Shown here: in pieces, positions 5,546 through 6,124 of the stretch
Numbering within the stretch: position 1 is the first letter of the stretch
How the letters are laid out: the number at the start of each line of letters is the position of its first letter
From: Pseudomonadota bacterium
GTDB taxonomy: Bacteria > Pseudomonadota > Alphaproteobacteria > Ferrovibrionales > Ferrovibrionaceae
Reading direction: 5' to 3'
NCBI GenBank assembly: GCA_021793055.1
Contig: JAJYTL010000210.1
Span: 1 to 6,124 of the forward strand
Length of the DNA: 6,124 nucleotides
The notes under the pieces: generated by a model
Databases searched by the model: none
What the model saw: only the letters and a program-made list of their open reading frames with translations
What the model was told of the DNA's origin: nothing
Program-made: the position numbers and the translations under genes

Positions 5546-5564
5546 CGCCGCGGGAACCGCGGCG
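5546..5564 (+). other. Leader hairpin of the downstream crotonase transcript
   Basis: CGCCGCGG (5546-5553) and CCGCGGCG (5557-5564) form a perfect eight-bp GC stem with a GAA loop. It lies 27 bases after the operator and 59 bases before the ATG. The overlapping palindrome CGGCGCGCCG (5541-5550) offers a competing fold. No T-run follows, so a terminator is unlikely. Confidence 0.35.
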
Positions 5565-5623
5565 ACCGGAGGGCGCGGGTTTTCCGGCGCGCGGCGAGCG
5601 ACAAGAGGCAGGAGCGTGATGCG

Positions 5624-6124
5624 ATGACGGACGTGAAGGCGGCAAATTTCAAACCCAAGCATTTTGGCTGGTCGGTCGACGGCAAGGTGGCGACCATCCG
5701 CCTCAACCGCCCGGAGCGGAAAAATCCCCTGACCTTCGAGTCCTACGGCGAGCTGCGCGACCTCTTTCGCGACCTGGTCTATGCCAGCGACGTGAAGTCG
5801 GTGGTGGTGACCGGCGAGGGCGGCAACTTCTGCTCCGGCGGCGACGTGCACGAAATCATCGGGCCGCTGGTGAAGATGCAGGAAGCCGGCGACATGGGCG
5901 GCCTTCTCGCCTTCACGCGCATGACCGGCGATCTGGTCAAGGCGATGCGGGCCTGCCCGCAGCCGATCGTCGCGGCGGTCGACGGCATCTGCGCCGGCGC
6001 CGGCGCGATCCTCGCCATGGCCTCCGATCTGCGCTACGGCACGGCGCGAAGCAAGGTGGCGTTTCTGTTCGTCCGCGTCGGGCTCGCCGGGGCCGATATG
6101 GGCGCCTGCAACATCCTGCCCCGG
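5624..6124 (+). CDS. Crotonase-family protein (annotated-type enoyl-CoA hydratase), 5' part only
   Basis: The frame is open from ATG 5624 to the right edge: 167 residues, with perhaps 100 more outside. AGGAG (5610-5614) lies 9 bases before the ATG. The fold is clear: KVATIRLNRPERKNPLTFE (21-39), the first oxyanion-hole segment FCSGGDVHE (69-77), CPQPIVAAVDG (111-121), the second oxyanion segment AGAGAILAMASD (124-135), and VGLAGADMGACNILPR (152-167). The two glutamates that hydrate the double bond in mitochondrial enoyl-CoA hydratase appear replaced, by Ile129 and Arg151 in my by-eye alignment. Asp158 in the GADMG motif is a candidate acid instead. It may therefore be an isomerase, ring hydrolase or atypical hydratase. 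It has its own promoter and operator and is probably the first gene of an operon continuing to the right, co-regulated with the ligase. CoA-ester chemistry is firm; the exact reaction is not. Confidence 0.9.
   Translation, partial: MTDVKAANFKPKHFGWSVDGKVATIRLNRPERKNPLTFESYGELRDLFRDLVYASDVKSVVVTGEGGNFCSGGDVHEIIGPLVKMQEAGDMGGLLAFTRMTGDLVKAMRACPQPIVAAVDGICAGAGAILAMASDLRYGTARSKVAFLFVRVGLAGADMGACNILPR

Overview
The window is GC-rich DNA (roughly two thirds G+C by eye) with bacterial gene packing, strong purine-rich ribosome binding sites and proteins typical of Pseudomonadota. An alphaproteobacterium of the Rhizobiales/Rhodospirillales kind is the best guess, but nothing in the window fixes the taxon. 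No rRNA, tRNA, CRISPR array, insertion sequence or phage gene was seen.

Layout, left to right. (1) A plus-strand block holds the 3' end of a crotonase-family gene (1-327), a short-chain dehydrogenase close to BadH in sequence (363-1112), and an acyl-CoA dehydrogenase (1306-2442). (2) Facing it on the minus strand is an AMP-forming acyl/aryl-CoA ligase of the benzoate-CoA ligase type (2505-4259). (3) A 385-base divergent intergenic region (4260-4644) carries the ligase promoter and an 18-bp operator. (4) A TetR-family repressor gene follows on the plus strand (4645-5388). (5) A second promoter-operator leads into another crotonase-family gene that runs off the right edge (5624-6124).

Read together, this looks like a CoA-thioester catabolic locus. 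The ligase would activate a ring carboxylic acid (aromatic or alicyclic). The acyl-CoA dehydrogenase, crotonases and SDR would then carry out beta-oxidation-like steps on the ring or ring-derived CoA ester. Two pathways fit: cyclohexanecarboxylate breakdown of the Ali/Bad type, or the aerobic 2-aminobenzoyl-CoA/salicylyl-CoA type. The genes just outside the window would decide.

The most striking non-coding signal is a matched pair of promoter-operator modules. The ligase promoter (minus strand) and the downstream crotonase promoter (plus strand) each have a TTGACW -35 box, a weak AACYAT -10 box, and an 18-bp inverted repeat TGAATGA-WCAT-TCATTCA. In both, the repeat starts exactly 38 bases after the first base of the -35 box. 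The two operators differ at one base of 18 and are the AT-rich islands of the window. The TetR gene between them is the obvious candidate regulator, so one repressor probably controls both substrate activation and a downstream operon. A perfect 30-bp GC palindrome inside the 3' end of tetR and GC hairpins in both leaders are secondary points of interest.
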